DNA of 8,535 nucleotides from Candidatus Cloacimonadota bacterium (GCA_004376305.1 SOKD01000370.1:1-8535), one strand, 5' to 3'; numbered from the stretch's first letter, positions 1-7,001 are shown. Translations and numbers: made by a program. Notes: generated from the sequence alone by a model not told the origin.

Positions 1-93
1 TTGGGCGCATTAATGCTACTTGGAGCAGCAATTGCATTACCAAAACGATTTTCTTATTTTTTTCTTAAGAGCAGCTTGATTGTTTCGCTGTAA
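1..93 (+). CDS. C-terminal end of a probable membrane protein (partial)
   Basis: Reading from base 1, a frame stays open to a TAA at 91-93. It encodes about 30 residues, beginning L-G-A-L-M-L-L-G-A-A-I-A-L-P-K-R. This is a hydrophobic, small-residue-rich stretch followed by Lys/Arg, as expected for the last transmembrane helix and cytoplasmic tail of an integral membrane protein. The other two plus frames give no comparable helix and stop at once or by about 68. The next gene starts 46 bp downstream on the same strand with no obvious terminator between, so the two may be co-transcribed. The piece is too short to name a family. Because it is seen only in part, it could also be a chance open frame. 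Confidence 0.45.
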   Translation: MGALMLLGAAIALPKRFSYFFLKSSLIVSL

Positions 94-128
94 TCGTTTG
101 AAATGTCGGTCTTGAACCTTACTATTGC

Positions 129-134
129 GGGGAG
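129..134 (+). promoter_or_regulatory. Shine-Dalgarno site that sets the ATL start
   Basis: GGGGAG lies 5 bp before the ATG at 140. The frame can be extended to a TTG at 125, but that would place this ribosome-binding site inside the gene and leave the TTG without one. The ATG at 140 is therefore preferred. Confidence 0.7.
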
Positions 135-139
135 AAGAG

Positions 140-469
140 ATGGATAAATTTACGAAAAGGATTGTCTTTGTAATAAAGAATATCCCGGAAGGGAAAGTTC
201 TCTCATATGGAAACATTTCGGCATTGGCGGGGAACCCACGTGGAGCACGACAGGTTGTGAGGGTTCTCCATACAATGACGGAGAAATCCAACCTTCCCTG
301 GTTCAGGGTCGTTAACTCTCAGGGGGAGATTTCGCTAAAAGGTGAAGGATACATTCAGCAAAAAGCACTTCTGGAATCAGAGGGTGTTGCATTTTCTTCT
401 CAAGATAGGATTAATTTTAAAAAATACCTATGGGACATTGAAACAATTGAGGAGATAGTTGCGAAGTAA
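140..469 (+). CDS. Alkyltransferase-like (ATL) DNA-lesion-binding protein
   Basis: This 109-residue protein has the DNA-binding fold of O6-alkylguanine-DNA alkyltransferases but cannot accept an alkyl group. The usual P-C-H-R-V active site reads P-W-F-R-V at residues 53-57, so Trp54 replaces the nucleophilic Cys. Tyr23 (in K-V-L-S-Y-G) and Arg37 (in G-N-P-R-G-A-R) match the nucleotide-flipping Tyr and the Arg finger. By family knowledge, ATLs bind O6-alkylguanine, bend the DNA and flag the lesion for nucleotide excision repair. Length fits the family (about 100-110 aa). Spacing to fission-yeast Atl1 is constant (Y25, R39, W56 correspond to Y23, R37, W54), but the Atl1 Arg69 position is Lys67 here. 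It is convergent with the Tricorn gene, 3 bp away. Family assignment is firm; the repair role is inferred from homologues. Confidence 0.9.
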   Translation: MDKFTKRIVFVIKNIPEGKVLSYGNISALAGNPRGARQVVRVLHTMTEKSNLPWFRVVNSQGEISLKGEGYIQQKALLESEGVAFSSQDRINFKKYLWDIETIEEIVAK

Positions 470-472
470 ACC

Positions 473-3400
473 TTATTTGCCCTCTTCTATCTCCTCCAGC
501 AGCAGCTCTATTGCCTTTTTAAGTTGGTTGTCACTGCTTGAGCCGTCCATTTCCGGTGTATTTTCAACATATGTATCAGGTTGAACCGGGATGTTTTCAA
601 GATTTTTACCGCTCAGTCTGTACCATCCTGTCCCCGGAACACGGAAACCTGAACCATCAAGAAGTGTGATATTGCTTGTGCCTATTACTGCTCCAAATGT
701 GGGTACACCAACGAGTTTACCTAATTTCAATTCCTTAAATGCAGCAGGAAAGATTTCTGCATCACTGTAGCAGTATTCGTTGATAATAATAATTGTAGGT
801 TTATCATATCTGAAGTATGAACTGAATTCCTTCTCTCCATCTCTACTCACTGAGTATGCGTATGGTTCAGTCCTTCGTAGTATTGTCAATAGTTCATCGT
901 GTATGGACCCGCCTCCATTGTAACGGATATCAATAATAAGTCCCTCTTTGTTCATCTCTTTGTACAGGTCCTTTTTAAATTTCCTTAGATTTTCTCCTCC
1001 CATGGAGGTGATGTACAGGTAACCCAGTATGTTGTTGCTTGTTTTGTGCACAAATTCCTGGTTTGCCTTTATCCAATTCTCATCGATAAGATTTGAGATT
1101 GCCCTCGGGCTTTTGGGTTTGATCTCCACATCCTTTGGTTTCCCCTTTGTAAGGATGGTTAGCATAATAGTTTTATTGTCTTTGTTGCGAAGCAGAGCAT
1201 AAAAATTTTCACCCCTCCTTATTTTGTTAGCATTGATATGGGTAATAATGTCTCCCGGATTGATAGCCACTTTTTTTTCACTTGCAGGTGAGTCAGGAAT
1301 TATGTCCCGTATCTTTATTCCATCACCTTTGTAATCCGTTTCCGGAATTATTCCGAGAGCTCCCGAAGTTTCCTGTCCTCCTCTCCGTTTCCAGATAGAA
1401 AGGTGTGAGGCATTCAATTCCCCCATCATTTGAGCTATTACACTGTGAAACCCCTGAATTGTTTGCATGTGAAGTGCATAATCTTTGTATTTTTCATACA
1501 TAGCATGCCAGTCGATACCGTGGAAATCACTGTCGTAAAACCCATCCTTGAGAGCCCACCATGCTTCGTCGAATACCTGTTCCCTCTCCTTGTCTCTATC
1601 AATTTCCAGTTCAACACTGAAGCTATGGGGTGTTGATTTTGCTGATGAAATATCTGCGTGGAAAAGACTACCGTTTCCCGACAGATAGAAAATCTTCTTC
1701 CTATTGTTTGAAACGGAAAAGTGTTTTGGACGTACATTGTCTTTCGTAACTCTTTTAAGTGTCTTTCCTCGCCAATCAACAGTCCAGAGATCATGCTTGC
1801 CCTGTGCTTCAGAATGGATGACGAATTGTTTCCCATCGTGAGATTGGGCAATGTAATTGTAGTATCCTGATACTTTAGTCACTATGTGAATTCTGTCTTC
1901 TATATCATCAAAGTCAATTCTTACTGCGACATCCGCTGATGAAGTGTCGTCTTCCGTCTTCTCCCAGAACTCATCATCCTGTTCCTCGTCCTCCTTCAGG
2001 AGAAATACATACTTGATCCACAGATCGCCTGTTGCATTTCGTGATGCAAAAGCAATCCTTCTTCCATCACTGCTCCACATGGGTCGGTAGTCATCATTAG
2101 GATGATTTGAGATATTGATCGGTTCCTTGCTTCCATCAGAGGGAACAAGGAAAATATCTTCACGCCAACCAAGCGTTGTTCTGCTGAAGGTAAGCCATTT
2201 ACTGTCAGGTGACCAGTCACTCCAGAGAACATCATTTTCCCTGCACAATTGTTTATTCTTTGTTCCATCCTTATTCATTATACAGAGTGTTCTTCTATGC
2301 TTGAAATAGGCTATTTTTTCACCATCCGGTGAAAAGCGAGGTTTAATAACTGTTGCATCTGTATCGAGGACCTTTAAGGTTTTGAATAAGATATCATCAT
2401 AAAATCGTTTCTCGGTTTTTGGAACAATGGTGAATATATCGAAATCGCCATCCTTCATGGATGAGTAAATGAGCATTTCCTTTTCCGGGTGCCAGGATAC
2501 ATGTTTTTCTATGTAATGAGTATTGGTTATACGTGTAACCTTCCCGGTCTCGGTATCCTTTTTGAGTTCCATTACAAAGATTTCACCATGAACGATAAAG
2601 GCAATTTCCTTTTCGTCAGGAGAAAGTGCGAACTCTGATATATCTCTGGAATACGTTTTGAAGAAATAGGGATTTTCTTTGAAATCTTCGTTGACCTTAA
2701 TGGTTAATTTCTTTTTTTCTCCGGTCAGGATATTATACGTGTATATATGACCGAAGAGTTCGAAAACAATAAGGTTGCCTTCTGCTGACATCTCCGGGAA
2801 ATGAATATCTTCCACCTCGAAGGTAATCTGTACCGGCGAAGAGCCATCAGGATCCATATGCCAGATATTGTTTACCAGATCCTCTCCCCTATTGCTCAGA
2901 AAATACAATTTATTATCAATGCCCGAATACATCGGGTAATCGTCCCTTCCTGGAGAATTTGTAATTTTTTCTGATTCGCCATGGGGAAGTGTTTTCTTCC
3001 ATATATCACTATCAGCGCCTCCTCTGTATTTCTTCCTCCACCATCGTGCCCCACCTCTTGAATAATAAACTGTTTTTCCGTCAGGGAGAAAATGGACGTT
3101 CCAGGTACTGAAGGTGGTAAGCTGTTCGGGAAGCCCTCCTTCAATTGAAACTCTGTAGAGCGCATATCGGAAGGTGTGTCTGTGGGAAACGAAAAGGATA
3201 TGTTTGCTGTCTTGTATCCAGCCACTGAGTCCATCGTACGATGAATAGTAGGTAAGTCGTTTCGGAGGTGCACCGCCATCTGTTGGCATTATGCAGATAT
3301 CACTGTTTCCCCAGCGATCCGTCAGGAAGGCAATCCATCGTCCATCGGGAGACCAGAATGAGCGGCTCTCGTAACCATTGCTAATGGTAAGTCGTTCTGC

Positions 3401-3574
3401 CTTTCCTCCCGGCGCATCTACTATCCAGATATCACCATAGTATGAAAAGGAGATCTTACTTCCATCAGGGGATGGAGCGGGGAAGCGTGCACCCCAGACT
3501 TCATCAGCATGTATGGGTGAATTTAAAAGAAACAAAAGAAAAACCCCAAAAATACACACAATTATGTTTTTCAT
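473..3574 (-). CDS. Exported Tricorn-family protease (S41, with PDZ and two propellers)
   Basis: The 1033-residue protein has full Tricorn architecture. A signal peptide covers residues 1-23 (K-N, hydrophobic core, cut likely after H-A). Two beta-propellers of repeated S-P-D-G-type blades span about 28-305 and 310-660. An acidic linker lies at about 526-547, a helical C1 region at about 665-735 (with D-G-F-Y-D), a PDZ domain at about 738-820 and the S41 core to about 1000. Expected catalytic residues are present: Ser723-His724 in N-A-S-H, Ser937 in Y-S-D-A-E, and Glu993 in L-E-N-x-P-V-x-P-D as the probable fourth member (assigned by spacing). The glycine-rich D-I-R-Y-N-G-G-G is at 882-889. 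The family trims peptides from larger proteases. Archaeal Tricorn is cytosolic; the signal peptide places this one outside the cytoplasm. It has its own promoter and apparently no 5' leader. Family assignment is firm; substrate is unknown. Confidence 0.95.
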   Translation of the reverse strand: MKNIIVCIFGVFLLFLLNSPIHADEVWGARFPAPSPDGSKISFSYYGDIWIVDAPGGKAERLTISNGYESRSFWSPDGRWIAFLTDRWGNSDICIMPTDGGAPPKRLTYYSSYDGLSGWIQDSKHILFVSHRHTFRYALYRVSIEGGLPEQLTTFSTWNVHFLPDGKTVYYSRGGARWWRKKYRGGADSDIWKKTLPHGESEKITNSPGRDDYPMYSGIDNKLYFLSNRGEDLVNNIWHMDPDGSSPVQITFEVEDIHFPEMSAEGNLIVFELFGHIYTYNILTGEKKKLTIKVNEDFKENPYFFKTYSRDISEFALSPDEKEIAFIVHGEIFVMELKKDTETGKVTRITNTHYIEKHVSWHPEKEMLIYSSMKDGDFDIFTIVPKTEKRFYDDILFKTLKVLDTDATVIKPRFSPDGEKIAYFKHRRTLCIMNKDGTKNKQLCRENDVLWSDWSPDSKWLTFSRTTLGWREDIFLVPSDGSKEPINISNHPNDDYRPMWSSDGRRIAFASRNATGDLWIKYVFLLKEDEEQDDEFWEKTEDDTSSADVAVRIDFDDIEDRIHIVTKVSGYYNYIAQSHDGKQFVIHSEAQGKHDLWTVDWRGKTLKRVTKDNVRPKHFSVSNNRKKIFYLSGNGSLFHADISSAKSTPHSFSVELEIDRDKEREQVFDEAWWALKDGFYDSDFHGIDWHAMYEKYKDYALHMQTIQGFHSVIAQMMGELNASHLSIWKRRGGQETSGALGIIPETDYKGDGIKIRDIIPDSPASEKKVAINPGDIITHINANKIRRGENFYALLRNKDNKTIMLTILTKGKPKDVEIKPKSPRAISNLIDENWIKANQEFVHKTSNNILGYLYITSMGGENLRKFKKDLYKEMNKEGLIIDIRYNGGGSIHDELLTILRRTEPYAYSVSRDGEKEFSSYFRYDKPTIIIINEYCYSDAEIFPAAFKELKLGKLVGVPTFGAVIGTSNITLLDGSGFRVPGTGWYRLSGKNLENIPVQPDTYVENTPEMDGSSSDNQLKKAIELLLEEIEEGK

Positions 3575-3580
3575 ACAGTG

Positions 3581-3609
3581 AATATACTATAATAATACAA
3601 CTTTGTCAA
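3581..3609 (-). promoter_or_regulatory. Promoter of the Tricorn gene, predicted leaderless
   Basis: On the minus strand an exact TTGACA (3604-3609) is followed, after 17 bp, by TATATT (3581-3586, five of six matches to TATAAT). Only CACTGT separates the -10 from the ATG at 3574. With the usual 7-base step from the end of the -10, transcription would start at the A of the ATG. No Shine-Dalgarno is present, and there is no later start that would keep the signal peptide. Confidence 0.75.
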
Positions 3610-3756
3610 GGAGCACAAATTCCCGCGTATTTCGTGAACTTTGTATAATAAGCAAATTGAAAGAAGGATGGGAAGATGTTACCGAGAGAGCATCTTTTGC
3701 CTAATAAGACATCCGGATTCATTGATTTCTGGAATAAATATGGTAGCAAGAAAGTG

Positions 3757-5187
3757 CTATCTAATTACGAGTACCTTCTTGACTTCTGAAGAATTTTCTT
3801 TTCTTATGAAAAATACACCCGATGCAATGTTTGGTATTTCCCCCGAACTTATTATTCTTCCGGTAACATTGTAAACGATAACACATTCATTCATAATCAG
3901 GTTCATGAAACCTGAATAGAGAAGGATATTTGCTCCTTCCTTCTCTGGTTTGGTTTCCTTTATCCCTGAACCATGATTGGGGAAAAGATCGCTCCAGTGA
4001 TACCAGTAAGGGGTTTTGCTTGCAGCATTGCTGGAGGAATCTGCAAATGAGATTGCGAACATCGAATCATTTGGCAGGAAAAGCATGGTCTGGATGGTAT
4101 TATACCATGAGACCGCTCTCATTATGTTCCACATGCGTTCTATTGTTACGTTTGAATCAGCCCTTATGGAATCAAGGATAACCGTATATCTCGGGTCATT
4201 AAGCGGTGGGTAATTTACCTCCTCATGGTTGAGGAGCAATAGATTCCACGGTTGAAAATTAGTGTCATTTTCAGCTATTCTGAAGGTATCCCCGGATTCG
4301 TTGACGCATTCAAGCACAGCAGCAGCGACCGTTGCCGAATCTATGTATGGAACTACCGTGTGGCAGAGCCATGAACCAGCATTGGGACTATCTTTGCATT
4401 TCTCAAATGCATCCATAAAATTGATCGTGTCGTTGCCATTGTAATCAGGTATCTCGAGGATTTCTCGCTGAGTGAACTGGAATGGTTCGAGTCGCGGATT
4501 AATGTTTGGTGTATTGGTATGATATCCCATATTCATCTCAACGGCAACCATGTCTTCATTCATTCCCGATATGCAGGATATTATTCCCGGATATCCAAAA
4601 CCAACCCAGTCTTTTCCGTTATCCGGATCAAATGTCATGACTAGTGCATTCTTGAGCATCATTTCCGTATGGGAAAAGTCAAGATTTCTTCCCATGATGA
4701 TACTTCCATTCAGCAAAGTGTCCTGTATCGTTGCATTACCCCATGATGAGAAAGAACTGCAATGAAAGATTCCTGAAAGTGAGAAAACATACCTGAGATC
4801 ACCAATGGAATTTGCGATAAGCACATCCGTTGTGTCCATGTTACGTCCAAGCGTATCAATATAGATAGTCATTCCAGCATCTTTGATTCCTTCAAGCACT
4901 GCCTTTGCTTCGATTACGAAATGGAGAGGAACATCGAAATATGTCCAGTACTGTCCATGTAAAAAATTGTACTCGGCAGGGGTCATACCTAATCCATTGA
5001 ATAGATAATCAATGGCAAAATCAACAATCCTCCTGTTGAGCAGGTATCCCTGTGCATAGCCCATTTCATAGTTGGTGCCCCACACATTAAGGATTTCCTG
5101 TTCACCGTTGTATTCTAAAGAGCCATTTTGTCCATATACAGTAAGTGAAAACAAAAGAATGAAAAAGAGCGCGAGAATTCGATTCAT
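3757..5187 (-). CDS. Exported C45-like Ntn-hydrolase with sorting-domain-like tail
   Basis: The 476-residue protein opens with a signal peptide (about 1-19, likely cut after V-Y-G). G-T-N-Y-E-M-G-Y-A-Q-G (37-47) is typical of the N-terminal part of C45/acyl-CoA:6-APA acyltransferase-like proteins. The expected nucleophile is Cys143 in H-C-S-S-F-S-S-W-G, followed by G-R-N-L-D-F (166-171), the usual second signature. Family members are self-cleaving amide-bond hydrolases or acyltransferases, with the Cys becoming the new N-terminus. Here about 142 residues would be removed or become the small subunit. Residues about 417-476 (V-Y-N-V-T-G-R, then I-P-N-I-A-S-G-V-F-F-I-R and K-K-V-L-V-I-R) resemble a type IX secretion C-terminal sorting domain. 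D-Y-N-G-N-D-T-I-N (248-256) looks like an EF-hand or dockerin loop. The gene has its own leaderless-type promoter. The substrate cannot be told; the sorting tail is an inference. Confidence 0.8.
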   Translation of the reverse strand: MNRILALFFILLFSLTVYGQNGSLEYNGEQEILNVWGTNYEMGYAQGYLLNRRIVDFAIDYLFNGLGMTPAEYNFLHGQYWTYFDVPLHFVIEAKAVLEGIKDAGMTIYIDTLGRNMDTTDVLIANSIGDLRYVFSLSGIFHCSSFSSWGNATIQDTLLNGSIIMGRNLDFSHTEMMLKNALVMTFDPDNGKDWVGFGYPGIISCISGMNEDMVAVEMNMGYHTNTPNINPRLEPFQFTQREILEIPDYNGNDTINFMDAFEKCKDSPNAGSWLCHTVVPYIDSATVAAAVLECVNESGDTFRIAENDTNFQPWNLLLLNHEEVNYPPLNDPRYTVILDSIRADSNVTIERMWNIMRAVSWYNTIQTMLFLPNDSMFAISFADSSSNAASKTPYWYHWSDLFPNHGSGIKETKPEKEGANILLYSGFMNLIMNECVIVYNVTGRIISSGEIPNIASGVFFIRKENSSEVKKVLVIR

Positions 5188-5193
5188 TCATAA

Positions 5194-5222
5194 ATTTTAG
5201 CACCAAAGTTGTTTTCTGTCAA
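5194..5222 (-). promoter_or_regulatory. Promoter of the C45-like gene, predicted leaderless
   Basis: On the minus strand an exact TTGACA (5217-5222), a 17-bp spacer and TAAAAT (5194-5199, five of six) are followed by TTATGA and then the ATG at 5187. The layout is identical to that of the Tricorn promoter: 6 bp between the -10 and the ATG, so the predicted transcription start is the A of the ATG. No Shine-Dalgarno precedes the gene. Confidence 0.75.
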
Positions 5223-5290
5223 CGATTTTTTGTTTACAGTATATATGACTGCATTACAGGTTCCCTTTTCTGGAAGTACGCTTTTAATGC

Positions 5291-5319
5291 TTGACAATAC
5301 GAAGAGACCATGCTACAAA
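5291..5319 (+). promoter_or_regulatory. Promoter of the BON-LysM gene (and probably the dodecin)
   Basis: TTGACA (5291-5296), a 17-bp spacer and TACAAA (5314-5319, a weaker -10) predict a start near 5326 and a leader of about 40 bases. The leader carries a strong AGAGGAGGT Shine-Dalgarno (5354-5362) just before the ATG at 5366. It is divergent from the C45-gene promoter, with about 70 bp between the two -35 boxes. The -35 and spacer match the leaderless promoters nearby, but the leader here is conventional. Confidence 0.6.
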
Positions 5320-5365
5320 TATATGCATGTTTTCGTAAAATCTAACATTTTATAGAGGAGGTACA

Positions 5366-5803
5366 ATGGGACTTTTTAGCTTTATGCGGAATGTGGGAAA
5401 ATCCGTCTTCAAGCAGGGAGAGGATGAGGCAAAGGCAATTGAGACCTTGATAAAGATGGATCTCGGGGATAAAATCAATGATTTTAAAGCAGAATTTGGT
5501 GATGGTCTTGCGACATTATTGGGAAAGTGCGACTCAAAAGCCACAAAAGAAAAAGCGGTGCTTCTTGTAGGGAATCTGAATGGTGTTGAAAGGGTCAACG
5601 ATGAAAAACTCGAATGCCCGGCATCAGATGAAGTAACTGAATTTTATACTGTCAAATCGGGTGATTCGCTCTGGAAAATTGCACAGCAATTCTATGGTGA
5701 TGGAAATAAATACAATGATATTTTTGCAGCAAATAAGGAAGTCATTAAGAATCCAGATCTCATTTATCCTGGTCAGACACTACGTATTCCAAAGAAAGGA
5801 TAG
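5366..5803 (+). CDS. kbp: Kbp/YgaU-like BON-LysM protein
   Basis: The 145-residue protein has the same order as E. coli Kbp (YgaU): a short M-G-L-F-x-F lead, a BON domain (about 21-83, including G-D-G-L-A-T-L-x-G-K and K-E-K-A-V-L-L-V-G-N) and a C-terminal LysM domain (about 93-142, F-Y-T-V-K-S-G-D-S-L-W-K-I-A ... I-Y-P-G-Q-T-L-R-I-P). Length is close to the E. coli protein (149). There is no signal peptide, again as in Kbp, which is a cytoplasmic potassium-binding protein whose BON domain closes around K+. LysM more often binds glycans, so a cell-wall role cannot be excluded, but the lack of export argues against it. A dodecin-family gene follows after 95 bp on the same strand without an evident terminator. 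The match covers the full length; potassium binding here is inferred from the homologue. Confidence 0.88.
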   Translation: MGLFSFMRNVGKSVFKQGEDEAKAIETLIKMDLGDKINDFKAEFGDGLATLLGKCDSKATKEKAVLLVGNLNGVERVNDEKLECPASDEVTEFYTVKSGDSLWKIAQQFYGDGNKYNDIFAANKEVIKNPDLIYPGQTLRIPKKG

Positions 5804-5898
5804 TACGGGATAGCGCATACTCTTATTGAATTAGTTGAATGTACTTGATTGATTGCATTGGTTGAGAGAATTTTGAACGGTGAAGCAAGGAGCAGATT

Positions 5899-6117
5899 AT
5901 GGACGAATTGATAAGTGAAGGTGCCGTAAAAATTATTGAGATCGTTGGTGTTTCGAATAAGAGCTTCGATGATGCAGTAATACAAGCTGTGGCAAAAGCA
6001 TCAAAAACAGTAGAGGGAATTACTGGTCTTGAGGTTCTTAAGTATACAACGAGAGTAAAAGATAGCAAGATAGTTCAATACCGCGCCAACATTAAGCTTG
6101 CCTTTCCGGTGAAGTAA
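5899..6117 (+). CDS. Dodecin-family protein lacking the flavin-stacking Trp
   Basis: This 72-residue protein carries the dodecin pattern: K-I-I-E-I-V-G-V-S (11-19), S-F-D-D-A-V-x-x-A-V-x-x-A-S-K-T-V (22-38) and K-I-V-Q-Y-R-A-N-I-K-L-A-F (57-69). Dodecins form hollow dodecamers that store or buffer flavins, and some members bind CoA or calcium instead. Typical flavin dodecins have R-W-F-E-V after the helix, where the Trp stacks on the flavin, and Y-Q-V in the last strand. Here these read T-G-L-E-V (Gly43) and Y-R-A (Arg62), so both main flavin contacts are missing. An extra N-terminal segment of about 8 residues precedes the core. AAGGAG at 5887-5892, 6 bp from the ATG, supports the start. It is probably co-transcribed with the BON-LysM gene. 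Fold assignment is firm; the ligand is unknown. Confidence 0.9.
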   Translation: MDELISEGAVKIIEIVGVSNKSFDDAVIQAVAKASKTVEGITGLEVLKYTTRVKDSKIVQYRANIKLAFPVK

Positions 6118-6267
6118 GATAGAGGAAATAACTAATACTCATATTCCAATAAAAAAATTCTGATTTTTGGTGTTTAGTTCAACATGTATTAAAGTTTGAG
6201 TTTCGGACTAAGGGATTTATGAGTCACTGGAACTTAGGATTTTGTCATTAACGTGCATTTCTACTCA

Positions 6268-6996
6268 CTAACGTATAGCTTTAGTTACCCACATATGTCC
6301 TCCTAAGTTAGTGGATTCAATTTTCTTAAATCGGTTTTTCTGAAGGAGGAATTCAATAAGCCAGGGAGACCAGATATAGAACCTTCCCCTGAAAAATTCT
6401 CCTTTCTCAGGCAGAATGAAAAGTCGTTCGAATGCTCCTGTTTCTGTATCAAGAGTTGAATGATATGACAGCATAATTTCATTCTCTGCGTTCTTTTCAA
6501 CAAGCATTCTTTTGTAAGAAGAGAAAAGCCTGTCAATCCAGTCCATGTAGTGAAAAAGGATTACGCCTTCAATATTAAGTACATTCCATGATTTTCTGAT
6601 GGTTGTGTCAAGTTCATCCATCGTGAAATGAGGAAGAGGATTGCCCATAAATGTAACAGCATTATACGTTTGTTTTAATGTTTCAATATCGACAGCCTTC
6701 TTTAGATAAAATTTTGAAGAAAGCTTTTTCCTGGAAGCAATATCTTTTGCCCTTTGAATAAAGTATTTCGATGTATCTATCCCAATAGGTTTGTGCCCTA
6801 ATTGTTCAAGAGCGAAGGTAGAAATCCCCATTGCACATCCTATGTCAAGTGCTTTGCCTTTCTTGATACCAAGATATTCAGCAAGAATTCTTACAAACTG
6901 TTTCATTCGATATTTTCCCTTAAGTGATTGAGGATCATAGGTTTGCTCATTGAATTTGTAATGCAATGTCATGTCAATACCTTTGTCTCTTAACAT
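6268..6996 (-). CDS. Class I SAM-dependent methyltransferase
   Basis: This 242-residue protein has a Rossmann-type methyltransferase core. Motif I is A-L-D-I-G-C-A-M-G (49-57) for SAM binding, and the acidic residue ending strand 2 is Asp74 in I-G-I-D. N-A-V-T-F-M-G-N-P-L-P-H-F (112-124) sits at the motif IV position. The C-terminal part (from about 150) is the variable substrate-recognition region and gives no clue to the acceptor. There is no signal peptide, so it is cytosolic. The frame extends to an ATG at 7023, but that codon lies in the transposon inverted repeat; AAGGAG placed 5 bp before 6996 selects the shorter form. The gene begins 34 bp after the transposase stop on the same strand and has no visible promoter of its own, so read-through from the transposase promoter is likely. 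Substrate cannot be predicted. Confidence 0.88.
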   Translation of the reverse strand: MLRDKGIDMTLHYKFNEQTYDPQSLKGKYRMKQFVRILAEYLGIKKGKALDIGCAMGISTFALEQLGHKPIGIDTSKYFIQRAKDIASRKKLSSKFYLKKAVDIETLKQTYNAVTFMGNPLPHFTMDELDTTIRKSWNVLNIEGVILFHYMDWIDRLFSSYKRMLVEKNAENEIMLSYHSTLDTETGAFERLFILPEKGEFFRGRFYIWSPWLIEFLLQKNRFKKIESTNLGGHMWVTKAIR

Positions 6997-7001
6997 CTTT
7001 T

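Noticed and set aside
37..291. Minus-strand frame of 84 codons opposite the ATL gene
   Set aside because: It is antisense to a clear ATL coding region and its product resembles nothing.
1430..3279. Several frames of 68-137 codons on both strands inside the Tricorn gene
   Set aside because: They overlap a gene with complete domains and catalytic residues, their translations have no recognisable pattern, and they lack ribosome-binding sites.
3644..3649. Perfect TATAAT on the plus strand
   Set aside because: No -35 lies at the right distance (TCCCGC there) and no credible plus-strand gene follows.
3673..3696. AAGATG/CATCTT stem with a 12-base loop downstream of the C45-type gene, considered as a terminator
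   Set aside because: The stem is short and AT-rich, and no proper T-run follows on the minus strand.
3641..3874. Plus-strand frame of 77 codons overlapping the 3' end of the C45-type gene
   Set aside because: The second half is antisense to the sorting-like tail, the start has no good ribosome-binding site, and the product resembles nothing.
5773..6068. Minus-strand frames of 70 and 81 codons over the Kbp-dodecin spacer and the dodecin gene
   Set aside because: They are antisense to the well-supported dodecin, and neither product is recognisable.
6146..6170. A-run/T-run hairpin after the dodecin gene, considered as a terminator
   Set aside because: Only CCAA/TTGG plus a few A-T pairs can form, with a bulge and no GC-rich stem. 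The region 6118-6267 shows no other clear feature.
6246..6275. Imperfect direct repeat CATTAACGTG / CACTAACGTA at the end of the methyltransferase gene
   Set aside because: It has only two copies, is short and mismatched, and has no structure suggesting a site.
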